A stretch of DNA of 64,000 nucleotides from Collinsella bouchesdurhonensis (GTDB lineage: Bacteria > Actinomycetota > Coriobacteriia > Coriobacteriales > Coriobacteriaceae). The DNA lies in contig NZ_LT699737.1 of assembly GCF_900155365.1 (NCBI RefSeq), positions 1 through 64,000 on the forward strand. Direction: 5' to 3'. The position numbers and the translations under genes were made by a program. The notes beneath the pieces were generated by a model. It searched no databases and was not told the DNA's origin. It worked only from the letters and a program-made list of their open reading frames with translations. This document shows positions 43,928 to 53,347 of this stretch, one piece after another (position 1 is the stretch's first letter; every line of letters begins with the position of its first letter).

Positions 43928-44947
43928 TTACAGCAGCATAAACTGCCTTAATGCAGCACGGCTCGAAATGCCCAATTTGGCATAGGCGCTCGACAGGCGG
44001 TTCTTTACCGTCCCACGCGATATCTGCAGATGGGCAGCGATTTCGTCGTTTGTCCACCCGCGACAGGCCAACATGGAGATAGCGAATTCCGTCGTCGTCA
44101 GATTGTCCGCAACGCTTGCCCCCGCTGTGGGGTTATGGACGCTGCGCCAACCGCGGCTAAAGCGGTCGGTAATCTTGATGATGCGCGCAAGGTCCTGCGG
44201 GAAGTCTTTTTTGAGACACGATTCGAGCACGCCTTGCAAAAGCCCATGGTGTTCACCGAGCATCTCAATCAAATCGTCGGGCTGCGCTATATGCCAGGCA
44301 CGTATGAAATGCGCCTTGGCACGATCGGTATCATGCTGGTTGATCCACCCCACAGCAGTCATCACGTGCAAAAAGATCTCCGCCACAGGATAGCTCCCCT
44401 GCTTCATCGACAAGGCGTTTTCGGCCATGCCCACGCAGCGCCCGTAATCGCCCTCAAGGTAGGAGCGATGCGCCAGCGCATACGTCGCAAACAGGCGCAA
44501 GCCCTCGGGAAGCAGCGCGGCATATGAGTTGAATTCCTCCCGCGATACCGGAGAGGGAAAATGCAGTAGCACGCAGGCACTCGCCGCAAAGAGCATATAC
44601 GAGGCACGAGCACGCGGATTCTCGGTAACGCGCGGGTCTTTCCCCGTCTCCTCAAGGTATTTCAAACAACGGCGCGCCGCCATGGAGCGATTAAGCGACA
44701 GGTTCGCATAGGAGCAAATCAGGCACGCCGAAAGCCGAAGCGACAGATCCTCCGAGGTCAGATAGGGTTCTGCCAGGCGACAAGCATCATCGGGAAGACC
44801 CCGATAATAGAACGCCTCGGCATGTGCAATGGCCCCAAAACCGTCCTTGGGCATCTGGGCAAGCGTGTAATCGAGCATCCCCGATTCAAACGCCGAGCAC
44901 ATAAGCGGCATGGGGAATCGCCAAGAGTCGTCTTGTATCTGGCTCAC
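43928..44947 (-). CDS. LuxR-type transcriptional regulator
   Basis: 339 residues. The C-terminal 65 or so form a LuxR helix-turn-helix: LTTTEFAISMLACRGWTNDEIAAHLQISRGTVKNRLSSAYAKLG in pattern, with the GT(V)KN recognition helix. The preceding 270 residues are alpha-helical with repeated Ala/Leu patterns resembling TPR-like helices and no response-regulator receiver. This N-helical plus LuxR layout is common and expanded in Coriobacteriia; ligand and targets are unknown. It is a single gene, convergent with thiE. Confidence 0.85.
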   Translation of the reverse strand: MSQIQDDSWRFPMPLMCSAFESGMLDYTLAQMPKDGFGAIAHAEAFYYRGLPDDACRLAEPYLTSEDLSLRLSACLICSYANLSLNRSMAARRCLKYLEETGKDPRVTENPRARASYMLFAASACVLLHFPSPVSREEFNSYAALLPEGLRLFATYALAHRSYLEGDYGRCVGMAENALSMKQGSYPVAEIFLHVMTAVGWINQHDTDRAKAHFIRAWHIAQPDDLIEMLGEHHGLLQGVLESCLKKDFPQDLARIIKITDRFSRGWRSVHNPTAGASVADNLTTTEFAISMLACRGWTNDEIAAHLQISRGTVKNRLSSAYAKLGISSRAALRQFMLL

Positions 44948-45059
44948 GGCAACCTCCCCTCGCGTTCATCGCGTACCCAAATGATAAACCGCGAAGAATC
45001 ACGCCGGCTGGACGTCCGGCTCGAAATCAAAGTTTATTCTATGCCGCAGGCATCGAATA

Positions 45060-45938
45060 TTACGCAAAGAATGTCTGCAAACCATCGAGCGTGCGCAGCG
45101 CGTCGGCACGCCCCACTTCGTATATCTCCTCGAGCTTTTGCGGGTCTTTACATATGGCGGGTACGCTTACGTCCCGACTGGGGCGGATCACAAATAATGT
45201 CCCCTCGCGCTCAAGACGCTCGATCATATCCAGGCATGCGTTGTACTGCGCGTGACGGTGCGCAAGCAACTCAACCAAGTGCGGATATCGGTGTAGCCAA
45301 AGTCGCAGGAGGGGCATCATGCGGTTGGGCTTTTTGCGATACCCTCGCGGCTGAGTAAGTACGACGGCGATCTTTTGATAGCCCTGCCCGCGCATCCATG
45401 CCACAGGAATGGAATCGGCAGCACCGCCATCTAAAAGCGCGCGGCCGTCGAGCTTCACGGGACGCGACAGCACGGGAATCGATGCCGATGCGCGAATCCA
45501 CTCGATGTCGCTCGCATCACCGTGTTCGAGGTCGTGATAGACCGCCTCGCCCGTGTTGATATCGGTCGCCACCGCCGTAAAGCGCATGGGCCAGGAGCAA
45601 AATGTCTCGGTATCCACCGGGTCGAGCACGAGCGGTACTTCGCCATAGGCAAAATCGCGACTGTACAGGTCGCCTGTGCGTAGCCAGTTGCGCAAACTCG
45701 CATAGCGCGGATCGGCAGCATAGGCCGTGTTGTAGCGCAACACACGTCCGACCTGGCGGGACTTGAAATTGTATCCAAAGGCAGCACCTGCCGAGACTCC
45801 CACCGTTCCATCGGCAGTAACACCGTGCTCCATCCACACATCAAGCACGCCGGCGGTGTAGAGGCCTCGAAAGCCGCCGCCCTCGAGCACCACACCGGTA
45901 CGGCGCGGCAGATCCGCAGTAGAAATCGTCTGTTGCAT
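45060..45938 (-). CDS. Patatin-like phospholipase
   Basis: 292 residues. The catalytic dyad is intact: oxyanion-hole GGGFRG (20-25), nucleophile Ser49 in GVSAG, and Asp170 in LLDGGAAD. It belongs to the bacterial YjjU/RssA-like group, predicted to hydrolyse acyl esters of lipids. No signal peptide or membrane segment. AGAGGA precedes the ATG. It is divergent from the flavoprotein gene. Confidence 0.9.
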   Translation of the reverse strand: MQQTISTADLPRRTGVVLEGGGFRGLYTAGVLDVWMEHGVTADGTVGVSAGAAFGYNFKSRQVGRVLRYNTAYAADPRYASLRNWLRTGDLYSRDFAYGEVPLVLDPVDTETFCSWPMRFTAVATDINTGEAVYHDLEHGDASDIEWIRASASIPVLSRPVKLDGRALLDGGAADSIPVAWMRGQGYQKIAVVLTQPRGYRKKPNRMMPLLRLWLHRYPHLVELLAHRHAQYNACLDMIERLEREGTLFVIRPSRDVSVPAICKDPQKLEEIYEVGRADALRTLDGLQTFFA

Positions 45939-46044
45939 TCGTCCTCTTTCTCGATGCGCGACAGTATACGCCTGAGTCGCGAGCGCATACGCCTAGCAAC
46001 GTGCGATAATCCAGGACATGTACACGAAATACCGGGGAGGGCCC

Positions 46045-46668
46045 ATGAAGGTTCTATTGGTTAACGGCAGCGCCAGGGTGCATGGAAACACAGCGACAGC
46101 GCTACAGCAGATAGCGCAGACACTCGAGACCGAAGGCATCGATACCCAAATCTTCCAACTCGGTGCCGGCGCGTATCGTGATTGCATTGCCTGTAATCGA
46201 TGCTCCGACCTCGATGGTCACTGCGTCTTTGACGACGATCCCGTTAACAAGTTTCTAAACCTCGCCGCCCAGGCCGACGGCTTTGTCTTTGGCACACCGG
46301 TCTATTACGCGCATCCTTCGGGACGCATCCTCTCCTTCCTTGATCGTGCTTTCTACGCCGGCGGCGCCGCCTTTGCCCACAAGCCCGGAGCATCCATCGC
46401 CGTCGCTCGCCGCGCAGGAACGTGCGCCAGCGTCGACGTGCTCAACAAGTACTTCACCATCAACCAAATGCCCGTCGTCTCCTCCACCTACTGGAACGTC
46501 GCCTTTGGAGGCGCGCCCGAAGAAGCCCTTCAAGATGCCGAGGGCATGGCAACCATGCGCAACCTGGGCCGCAACATGGCATGGATGCTCAAATGCATCG
46601 AAGCAGGGCGCGCCGCGGGCATCACCGTGCCCGAGCCGGAGCGCGCCAGGACGAACTTCATTCGTTAG
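46045..46668 (+). CDS. NADPH-dependent FMN reductase / flavodoxin-fold protein
   Basis: The start MKVLLVNGSARVHGNT at 46045 follows GGGGAGG. 207 residues. The phosphate-binding loop GSARVHGNT (8-16), the iron-sulfur-like CIACNRC (CxxCxxC) at about 47-53, and GTPVYYAHPSGRILSFLDR match the IsrC/ISF-like flavin reductase family. It probably reduces quinones, nitro compounds or disulfides with FMN. Reverse electron donor and substrate are not evident from context. Confidence 0.88.
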   Translation: MKVLLVNGSARVHGNTATALQQIAQTLETEGIDTQIFQLGAGAYRDCIACNRCSDLDGHCVFDDDPVNKFLNLAAQADGFVFGTPVYYAHPSGRILSFLDRAFYAGGAAFAHKPGASIAVARRAGTCASVDVLNKYFTINQMPVVSSTYWNVAFGGAPEEALQDAEGMATMRNLGRNMAWMLKCIEAGRAAGITVPEPERARTNFIR

Positions 46669-46737
46669 CGTCCTTTCACGCTCGCCGTGCGATACCATGT
46701 CGCAAGGCAGACGCACTCCAACGAAGAGGCAGACATC

Positions 46738-47079
46738 GTGAACATTCAGATCTTTGGCACCAAGAAGAGCTTCGACACCAAGAAGGCGCAGCGTTATTTC
46801 AAGGAGCGCCGTATCAAGGTCCAATTCATCGACCTGCGCGAAAAGGAGATGAGCAAGGGCGAGCTACAAAGCGTGATGCGCGCCGTGGGCGGCATCGATG
46901 CGCTGCTGGACCCCAAGGCCAAAGACCAGGACGCACTGGCACTCGTGCAGCATCTAGCCGAGAGCCAGCGCTTCGACAAGCTGCTCGAAAACCAGCAGGT
47001 GCTCGCGGAGCCCATCGTGCGCAACGGACGTGCCGCCACCGTCGGCTACGCCCCCGACGTTTGGAAGACCTGGGAGTAG
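46738..47079 (+). CDS. ArsC/Spx-family protein without the catalytic cysteine
   Basis: The start is GTG 46738, with GAAGAGG upstream; the longer frame from 46687 begins inside the spacer. 113 residues with a thioredoxin-like ArsC fold: IFGTKKSFDTKKAQRYFKER at the N-terminus and LAEPIVRNGRAATVGY at the C-terminus. Where ArsC has a catalytic Cys and Spx has CxxC, this has Ser and Thr (KSFDT). Arsenate reductase activity is therefore unlikely. No ars genes are nearby. It may be a regulator or a structural relic of the family. Confidence 0.85.
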   Translation: MNIQIFGTKKSFDTKKAQRYFKERRIKVQFIDLREKEMSKGELQSVMRAVGGIDALLDPKAKDQDALALVQHLAESQRFDKLLENQQVLAEPIVRNGRAATVGYAPDVWKTWE

Positions 47080-47111
47080 ACACACCGTCCACGCGCAAAC
47101 GCTCGTTATCG

Positions 47112-47157
47112 CAGCCGCAGGCAAGCCCAACCCACAGGCAGCCCGCGGCTGTTTTTT
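47112..47157 (+). terminator. Terminator after the ArsC-like gene
   Basis: A 7-bp stem CAGCCGC/GCGGCTG (47112-47118 with 47145-47151), or a compact CAGCC-CGC-GGCTG, is followed by TTTTTT. Confidence 0.75.
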
Positions 47158-47262
47158 CGGCACGCACAAACCCTCTCTGTGATTTTTATCCCGCGGGCGG
47201 GTACATAAGGCGCGGTCTGTTCTAAGATTCACCTGTCAGCTGCGACTAACAAAGGAGGGCCC

Positions 47263-48393
47263 ATGCCCAACAAGCCTGTCAAGATCGTGATGCTCACCGG
47301 CTACCTCGGTGCCGGCAAGACCACCTTACTCAACCATATCCTCGAAAACGATGGCGGTATCCGTGCCGCCGTGATCGTCAACGACATCGGCGAGATCAAC
47401 GTCGATGCCGATCTTATCGCCGACGGCGGCCTTTCCGAGGCAGACGACCTCATCCCCCTCACCAACGGCTGCATCTGCTGCACGCTGTCCGAAGACCTCG
47501 CCAACCAGCTGCAGGGCATCGCCGAATCCGGCGACTTCGACTACATCATCATCGAGGCCTCCGGCATCTGCGAGCCCATCCCCATCGCCTACACCATCTC
47601 TTCCTTCTGCGACGACGCCAAGACGGACGGCGAGCCCCTGCTCGCGCTCGACAACATCGTTGCCGTGGTGGACTGCGCGCGCATGTACGACGAGTTCAAC
47701 GGCGGCCGCGACCTGCTGGCCGAGAATATCGACGAGGACGACATCGAGAGCCTGCTGATCCAGCAGATCGAGTTTTGCACCACGCTCGTGCTCAACAAGA
47801 CCGACACCGTGACGCCCGAGCAAATCGCCGAGCTCAAGGCCATCGTGCGTGGCCTGCAAAAGGACGCCGTGATCGTCGAGGCTGAGCAGGGCAATGTCCC
47901 CATGGACGAGCTGCTGGATACCGACCGCTTTGACTTTAGCCGCGCTTATAAGTCCGCCGCTTGGGTCGAGGCCATGGAGCATCCCGAGGAGCACGACGAC
48001 CCCGAGGTTTTGGAATACGACATCGAGACCTTTGTCTACGCTCGTCGTAAGCCCTTTGACCTGGAGAAATTCACCGACTTTGTGGAGCAGGACTGGCCCG
48101 ACGAAGTCATTCGCGCCAAGGGTCCGCTGTGGCAAAACGCCAATCCCGACATGTGCTACATCTTTGAGCAGGCAGGCCACCAGATGCGCCTGATGGAGAA
48201 CGGCCTGTTTGTGGATTCCGCGCCCGAGGACGAAAAGCAGCAGATCATTGCCGACAATCCCGAGCTTCGTGACTATTGGGACGACGAGGTGGGCGACCGC
48301 GAGACGCGCCTGTGCATCATCGGCCGCCATATGGATAAAGATGCCGTCATCGCCGGCCTCGATGCCTGCCTGACCGATTGGCACCGCGCATAA
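47263..48393 (+). CDS. CobW/G3E-family GTPase (metallochaperone)
   Basis: 376 residues. P-loop GYLGAGKTT (13-21), the metal-binding CICC motif at 70-73 (NGCICCTLSEDL), NKTD for guanine recognition near 178, and a C-terminal CobW domain with acidic stretches. G3E proteins insert or traffic metals such as zinc, cobalt or nickel. No cobalamin, urease or nickel genes are adjacent, so a zinc-type COG0523 role is the more likely guess. AAAGGAGGG precedes the ATG. Confidence 0.92.
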   Translation: MPNKPVKIVMLTGYLGAGKTTLLNHILENDGGIRAAVIVNDIGEINVDADLIADGGLSEADDLIPLTNGCICCTLSEDLANQLQGIAESGDFDYIIIEASGICEPIPIAYTISSFCDDAKTDGEPLLALDNIVAVVDCARMYDEFNGGRDLLAENIDEDDIESLLIQQIEFCTTLVLNKTDTVTPEQIAELKAIVRGLQKDAVIVEAEQGNVPMDELLDTDRFDFSRAYKSAAWVEAMEHPEEHDDPEVLEYDIETFVYARRKPFDLEKFTDFVEQDWPDEVIRAKGPLWQNANPDMCYIFEQAGHQMRLMENGLFVDSAPEDEKQQIIADNPELRDYWDDEVGDRETRLCIIGRHMDKDAVIAGLDACLTDWHRA

Positions 48394-48427
48394 AAGACCA
48401 AGCACCACCCATCCTTTGCGCACAGCG

Positions 48428-48464
48428 AGCCGCTGCGAGGAATCGCCCTCGCAGCGGCTTTTTT
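48428..48464 (+). terminator. Terminator of the CobW gene
   Basis: A 13-bp stem AGCCGCTGCGAGG/CCTCGCAGCGGCT (48428-48440 with 48447-48459) is followed by TTTTTTG. Confidence 0.95.
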
Positions 48465-48488
48465 GCATGCAAGAATGTGTTGGAGGAA

Positions 48489-50981
48489 CTACAGGTAGCG
48501 ACCGGTAACGCTCTTGGGAAACGCTGCAACCGCAGTGGGCGTCCCCGCACAAACGATTCTGCCCCCGGCATCACCGCCGCCGGGCCCCATATCGATCACG
48601 TAGTCGGCATTGCGGATAAGGTCGAGGTCATGCTCGATCACCACAACGGTTGCGCCCTTGGAAACCAGACCGTCAAAAACGCCCAGCAGAACCTCGACAT
48701 CAAGCGGATGCAAGCCAATCGTAGGCTCGTCGAACACAAAGACGGCATCGTCTTGCACGCGGCCCATCTCGCTTGCAAGCTTAAGGCGCTGAGCTTCGCC
48801 TCCCGAAAGCGCCGGCGTGGGCTCGCCGAGCGTCAAGTACCCGAGCCCCAAGTCGTGCAAGGTTTGCAAACGCGCCTGAACCTTCTTGAGACCCAGCGTC
48901 GCATCGAGCGCCTCGTCCACGCTCATGTCCATGAGCTGCGGCAGCGTAAGGAGGCTGCCATCTGCGCTCTCGCGATGAATATGCGAGGCCGCCTCGGCAT
49001 AGCGCGAACCGCGGCACGCGGGACAAACGATCTCGACATCGGGCAAGAACTGCACGTCAAGCGATATCGAGCCTGTGCCATCGCACGTAGGGCAACGCAG
49101 GGACCCGGTATTGTAGCTAAAGGCGCCCGCCTTGTAACCCGCTTCTTTTGCCTCGGGCGTGCGCGCGTAGGCACGGCGAAGCTCGTCGTGGATATCGGCA
49201 TAGGTCGCGACCGTCGAGCGCACGTTAGCGCCAATGGGCGTCGCATCGATAAGGTTCGCGCGAGCAATCCCCTCGGCATCGATCCAGCGTACATGGCTCG
49301 GCATGCGCTCGCCTGCTGCTTGAGCTTTGAGGGCAGGAATGAGCGTCTCGAGCACAAGTGTGGTCTTACCCGAGCCAGAAACACCCGTGACCGCCGTCAA
49401 ACGGCCGCGGGGGATATCAACTTCCAGGGGCTTCACCGTATGGACCGCACCCGTCGCCATGCGAATGTGCCCATGGTCAAACAGCTCGTCTTCGGCGATT
49501 GATGGGCGCAAACGCCGAGGCAACATGTGCAAAAACGGAGCGATGCGGCTCTTGGGGGAAGCGGCCACCTCGTCGACCGTGCCCGCCGCGAGCACATTGC
49601 CACCGGCGACTCCAGCAGCAGGGCCCATCTCGACGAGATAATCGGCCTGCGTAAGCACACGCGTGTCGTGATCGACAACCACCACCGTGTTGCCGTCTGC
49701 AACCAAATCGCGCATGACGCCCACCAGGCCGTCGACATTGGCCGGGTGCAGGCCAATCGAAGGCTCGTCCAGCACATAGAGCACACCCGTGGAGCGATTG
49801 CGCACCACGCGGGCAAGCTGTACGCGCTGTCGCTCACCCGTGGAAAGCGTGGAGCCGGCACGGTCGAGCGCGAGGTAGTCCAGGCCCAGATCGACCAGGC
49901 GACGCGCCGTCGACAAAAACGAATCGCAGATATCCGTTGCCATGGGCTGCATCTCGGCGGGCAGGGACGCGGGCACGCCGCGCACCCACTCGATTGCCTC
50001 GCCCAGCGTCATGGCGGCAGCCTGTGCCAGGTCGATGCCCCGCACCTGGGGACGTCGCGCCGCGGCCGAAAGCCTCGTGCCGCCGCAATCACGGCACAGC
50101 CCCTCGCGCAGGAAACGCGCCACGCGCTTGAGCCCTTTGTCGTCCTTAACTTTGGCGAGCGCGTTTTCGACGGTATAGACCGCGTTGTAATAGGTGAAGT
50201 CAAGCGGCGTGGCACCCTCGCCGTTCTTGGGAACGTAGAGAATGTGCTTCTTCTCGGCCGGCCCGTGAAAGACGATGTCGCGCTCGGCAGGAGTCAGCTG
50301 GTTGAATGGCACATCGGTACGCACGCCCATCTCACCAGCAACCTGCTTCATGAGATCCCACATGAGCGAGCCCCAGGGAAGCACCGCGCCCTCATCGATG
50401 GTCTTGGTCTCATCGGGAACCAAACTCGCCTCGTCCACCTCGCGCGTGATACCGGTGCCGCCACAAGTCGGGCACGCGCCGCCGCTGTTGAACGCCAGGT
50501 CCTCGGCACCCGGTGCGTAGAACTCGCAACTGCACGACGGACAGACAAGAGGTAAACCCGCCGCCACGTTGAGGCTCGGCTCCACACGCGTGCCACAGTG
50601 AGGACACACGTGATGTGTGCAGCGGCTAAAGAGCAGGCGCAGACTGTTGTTGAGCTCGGTCATGGTACCAAAGGTCGAACGCACGCCCGGCACGCTGGGG
50701 CGCTGGTGCAGCGCCAAGGCTGCCGGCACGTGCAGCACCTCGTCCACCTGCGCATGTTCGGCCTGCGTAAGGCGACGGCGTGTGTAGGTGCTGAGCGCTT
50801 CCAGATAGCGGCGCGATCCTTCGGCATAGAGCACGCCCAGCGCCAACGAGCTCTTGCCCGAACCCGAGACACCGGCAATGCCCACAAGCTTGCCCAGCGG
50901 AATGTCGATATCGATATCTTTCAGGTTATGGACGTGTGCACCGCGCACCTCGATTGCATCTGGAGTCGGTTGTTCGGACAT
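48489..50981 (-). CDS. UvrA-like ABC ATPase (UvrA2 type)
   Basis: 830 residues, about 110 shorter than housekeeping UvrA. The start MSEQPTPDAIEVRGA at 50981 follows GGGAG. Both ABC halves are complete: GVSGSGKSS with STLSTGERQRVQLARV and VLDEPSIGLHPANV, then GVSGSGKTT with ALSGGEAQRLKLASE and VFDEPTIGLHPLDV. Zinc-binding pairs are CPHCG/CPSCSC, CPTCGGTG and CPTCDGTG/CPACRG. The shortened region between the first Walker A and signature suggests loss of the UvrB-interacting domain, as in UvrA2 paralogues linked to DNA-binding drug tolerance. It is downstream of the TetM-like gene on the same strand. Confidence 0.9.
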   Translation of the reverse strand: MSEQPTPDAIEVRGAHVHNLKDIDIDIPLGKLVGIAGVSGSGKSSLALGVLYAEGSRRYLEALSTYTRRRLTQAEHAQVDEVLHVPAALALHQRPSVPGVRSTFGTMTELNNSLRLLFSRCTHHVCPHCGTRVEPSLNVAAGLPLVCPSCSCEFYAPGAEDLAFNSGGACPTCGGTGITREVDEASLVPDETKTIDEGAVLPWGSLMWDLMKQVAGEMGVRTDVPFNQLTPAERDIVFHGPAEKKHILYVPKNGEGATPLDFTYYNAVYTVENALAKVKDDKGLKRVARFLREGLCRDCGGTRLSAAARRPQVRGIDLAQAAAMTLGEAIEWVRGVPASLPAEMQPMATDICDSFLSTARRLVDLGLDYLALDRAGSTLSTGERQRVQLARVVRNRSTGVLYVLDEPSIGLHPANVDGLVGVMRDLVADGNTVVVVDHDTRVLTQADYLVEMGPAAGVAGGNVLAAGTVDEVAASPKSRIAPFLHMLPRRLRPSIAEDELFDHGHIRMATGAVHTVKPLEVDIPRGRLTAVTGVSGSGKTTLVLETLIPALKAQAAGERMPSHVRWIDAEGIARANLIDATPIGANVRSTVATYADIHDELRRAYARTPEAKEAGYKAGAFSYNTGSLRCPTCDGTGSISLDVQFLPDVEIVCPACRGSRYAEAASHIHRESADGSLLTLPQLMDMSVDEALDATLGLKKVQARLQTLHDLGLGYLTLGEPTPALSGGEAQRLKLASEMGRVQDDAVFVFDEPTIGLHPLDVEVLLGVFDGLVSKGATVVVIEHDLDLIRNADYVIDMGPGGGDAGGRIVCAGTPTAVAAFPKSVTGRYL

Positions 50982-51064
50982 CGGACGCTCCCTCATCATT
51001 CTCATTCTCAATCATTCCCGCACGACACGCTTAACGTCGGGCCGGCCACTCCACATAGCCAGTT

Positions 51065-53062
51065 TTAGCGGCCAAAGAACTCGGCGTCTGCCGGGCGCCA
51101 GGGGCGGAAGGTACCAGGGTCGATACGCACGTGAGCCGTGGCTGGAACATCGTTCCATTTGACAGTGTAGCCAGCACCATGGGAGCAAAAGACCGAGTCG
51201 GGCGTGTTGGGCAGGTCGGCCTCAGGCTCGTAGGCGGCCTGCTCAATCACACGCTCGGCGTCATGGCATGGCGCGTAGCCGGAAAGCTCCAGATAAAAGC
51301 GACCGAGGCCGCTTGTATAGGCAGCAACGTCAAGCGCGTAATCCTGCACCTCAGACGCCGGAACGCGCCCACTGAGGGTCGCGCGCTCCCCTGCCATCAC
51401 AGGAGGTTCGTATTCGGCGCCCATGCGCGTAAGATCGGCAAGCGCACGGCCCACGCACTCGCCTGGCACGTCGAGCTCAAAGCGATACCACGGCTCCAGC
51501 AGCACGGCGGCGCCCATCGTCTGTGCTTCCATAAGTCCCTGGCGAATGGCACGGTATGTAGCCTGGCGAAAGTCCCCGCCCTCGGTATGCTTGGCATGCG
51601 CGCGGCCACCCGTGAGCGTGATGCGCATATCGGTTATGGGCGAGCCCGTGAGCACGCCCAAATGCTCGCGCTCCATGGCATTGGTGAGTGCCAAGCGCTG
51701 CCAGTTAAGGTCGAGCTCGTCGGTCGAAGTCACGGTGCCAAACTCCACACCCGAGCCTGCCGGCAACGGTTCCAGACGCAGGTGCACCTCGGCATAATGA
51801 CGCAGTGGCTCAAAGTGTCCCACGCCCTCAACCGGATGGTTAATCGTCTCTTTATAGAGAATGCCGCCCGGTGCAAAGCTGACCGCAAGGCCAAAGCGGT
51901 CGGCAAGCAAACGCTCGACCACCTCCAGCTGCACCGCTCCCATAAGCTGCAGATGGATTTGCTCCAGATGGGTATTCCAGTTCACGCCGAGCATGGGGTC
52001 CTCGTCCGCTAACTCGGAAAGCGCGGTATAGACGGCATGGACGTCTTGCTCGCCGGGAAGCACGGTATAGGTGAGAACCGGCGCGATCATCGGCGAGATT
52101 CCCGTAGGCTCCGCGCCCAAAGCATCGCCTGGCCGCACATGGGAAAGACCGGTGACGGCGCAGATGGCGCCCGCGGGAACTTCCTGCGCAAGCTCGAACC
52201 TCGAACCGTTGTAGATGCGCACCTGATCTATCTTGTCGCGCCATGCCTCGCTCGCGGCAATCCCCTCCACCAGCTGTTTTGCACGGAGAACGCCGCCGGT
52301 TACCTTGAGCCAGGCAAGGCGCTCCCCATGGTCGCCATGGCTCACTCGATACACGCGCGCGGCAAAATCGCCAGGCCAGACGCGTTCCTCGATAAGCCTG
52401 CCCATACCATCCAACAGCTCGGCCACGCCCTGGTCCTTGAGGGCCGATCCGTAAAAGCACGGAAAGAAGGCGCGCCCGCGCACCAGTCGGCAAAGCGTCG
52501 GCAGCGAGAGCGATCCCTCGCCCAGATATTCTTCGAGCGCCCGCTCATCAAGCGCGGCGGCGTCCTCTTGCGCGGGACCTTCGGACAAAAGCTCCTCGGC
52601 ATCCAAACAGCCCTCACCCAAACGACGTTGCAGCTCGGCAGCGATCGCCTCACGCCCGGGGTTCTCCAAATCCATCTTGTTGACGAAGATGAACGAAGGG
52701 ATGTTGTAACGGTCGAGCAGGCGCCACAGCGTCTCGGTGTGTCCTTGGACACCGTCGTTGGCGCCAACGACCAGAATCGCATAATCGAGCGCCTGGAGTG
52801 TTCGTTCCGCCTCGGCAGAAAAATCGACATGCCCCGGGGCGTCGACGAGCATGAAGCGCGTATCCCCGCGCTCGATCACTGCCTGCGAAGAGAAGATGGT
52901 GATGCCGCGCTCGCGCTCGATTGCATCGGTATCCAGGTGCGAGTCGCCGTTATCGACGCGTCCGCGGATGCGGATTTGCCCCGCGTCGAAGAGCATTGCC
53001 TCGGCAAGCGTGGTCTTACCTGCATCCACATGCGCCAAGATGCCGATAACTGCCTGCTTCAT
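51065..53062 (-). CDS. TetM-like ribosome-associated translational GTPase
   Basis: The start MKQAVIGILAHVDAGKTT at 53062 follows GAGGGGA. 665 residues with EF-G-type G motifs: AHVDAGKTT (10-18), RGITIFSSQ, VDAPGHVDF, NKMD. The C-terminal domains follow the layout of tetracycline ribosomal protection proteins (about 640 residues). However, the C-terminal loop that contacts the drug site differs, and the protein ends with an unusual extension (about 620-665). It is probably a chromosomal TetM/BipA-like relative; tetracycline resistance should not be assumed. The downstream neighbour is the UvrA-like gene, 83 bases away. Confidence 0.82.
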   Translation of the reverse strand: MKQAVIGILAHVDAGKTTLAEAMLFDAGQIRIRGRVDNGDSHLDTDAIERERGITIFSSQAVIERGDTRFMLVDAPGHVDFSAEAERTLQALDYAILVVGANDGVQGHTETLWRLLDRYNIPSFIFVNKMDLENPGREAIAAELQRRLGEGCLDAEELLSEGPAQEDAAALDERALEEYLGEGSLSLPTLCRLVRGRAFFPCFYGSALKDQGVAELLDGMGRLIEERVWPGDFAARVYRVSHGDHGERLAWLKVTGGVLRAKQLVEGIAASEAWRDKIDQVRIYNGSRFELAQEVPAGAICAVTGLSHVRPGDALGAEPTGISPMIAPVLTYTVLPGEQDVHAVYTALSELADEDPMLGVNWNTHLEQIHLQLMGAVQLEVVERLLADRFGLAVSFAPGGILYKETINHPVEGVGHFEPLRHYAEVHLRLEPLPAGSGVEFGTVTSTDELDLNWQRLALTNAMEREHLGVLTGSPITDMRITLTGGRAHAKHTEGGDFRQATYRAIRQGLMEAQTMGAAVLLEPWYRFELDVPGECVGRALADLTRMGAEYEPPVMAGERATLSGRVPASEVQDYALDVAAYTSGLGRFYLELSGYAPCHDAERVIEQAAYEPEADLPNTPDSVFCSHGAGYTVKWNDVPATAHVRIDPGTFRPWRPADAEFFGR

Positions 53063-53280
53063 ACATTTCCCCTCGCAATCCAGATTCCGTTGCGGCCATG
53101 TTGCCGCGAAGGCCGCGCGTCGAGGCCGATGCCGAGTGCCCGCGGCCATCGCCACGTCCATCGCCCACGGTAGTCGCCCGCGGCCGTCGCCGCCGTTTCA
53201 CATGCCGCCCATTGTCGCACACCGCAGTGTAAACACGGGCGTTGACGCATGGCAGAACGTATCGTCAGCGTGCGGTTTCC
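53063..53280. other. GC-rich spacer upstream of the TetM-like gene
   Basis: Repeated CCCGCGGCC(A/G)TCGCC units occur at about 53137 and 53178, with no supported gene. It would contain the promoter of the TetM-like gene, which I could not define. Confidence 0.35.
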
Positions 53281-53347
53281 AAATGAAGCAGAAAGTCCCG
53301 TTTAGTCGGTACCATCGACGCCCTAAATGGGATTTTTTGCTCCATTT
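53281..53347. repeat. Palindromic intergenic element, diverged copy
   Basis: The left arm 53281-53305 begins AAATGAAGCAGAAAGTCCC and the right arm 53323-53347 pairs with it over 25 bases with four departures, three of which are G-U pairs in plus-strand RNA. Arm sequence, arm length and loop size (17) match the element at 35647-35713. A 20-base tandem repeat (CAGCCCCGCCGCG twice) follows at about 53385-53420. Confidence 0.85.

Noticed and set aside
51065-53062. Acquired tetracycline resistance gene
   Set aside because: Similarity is to the protection-protein fold, but the C-terminal region differs and no transposon or tet leader is present.
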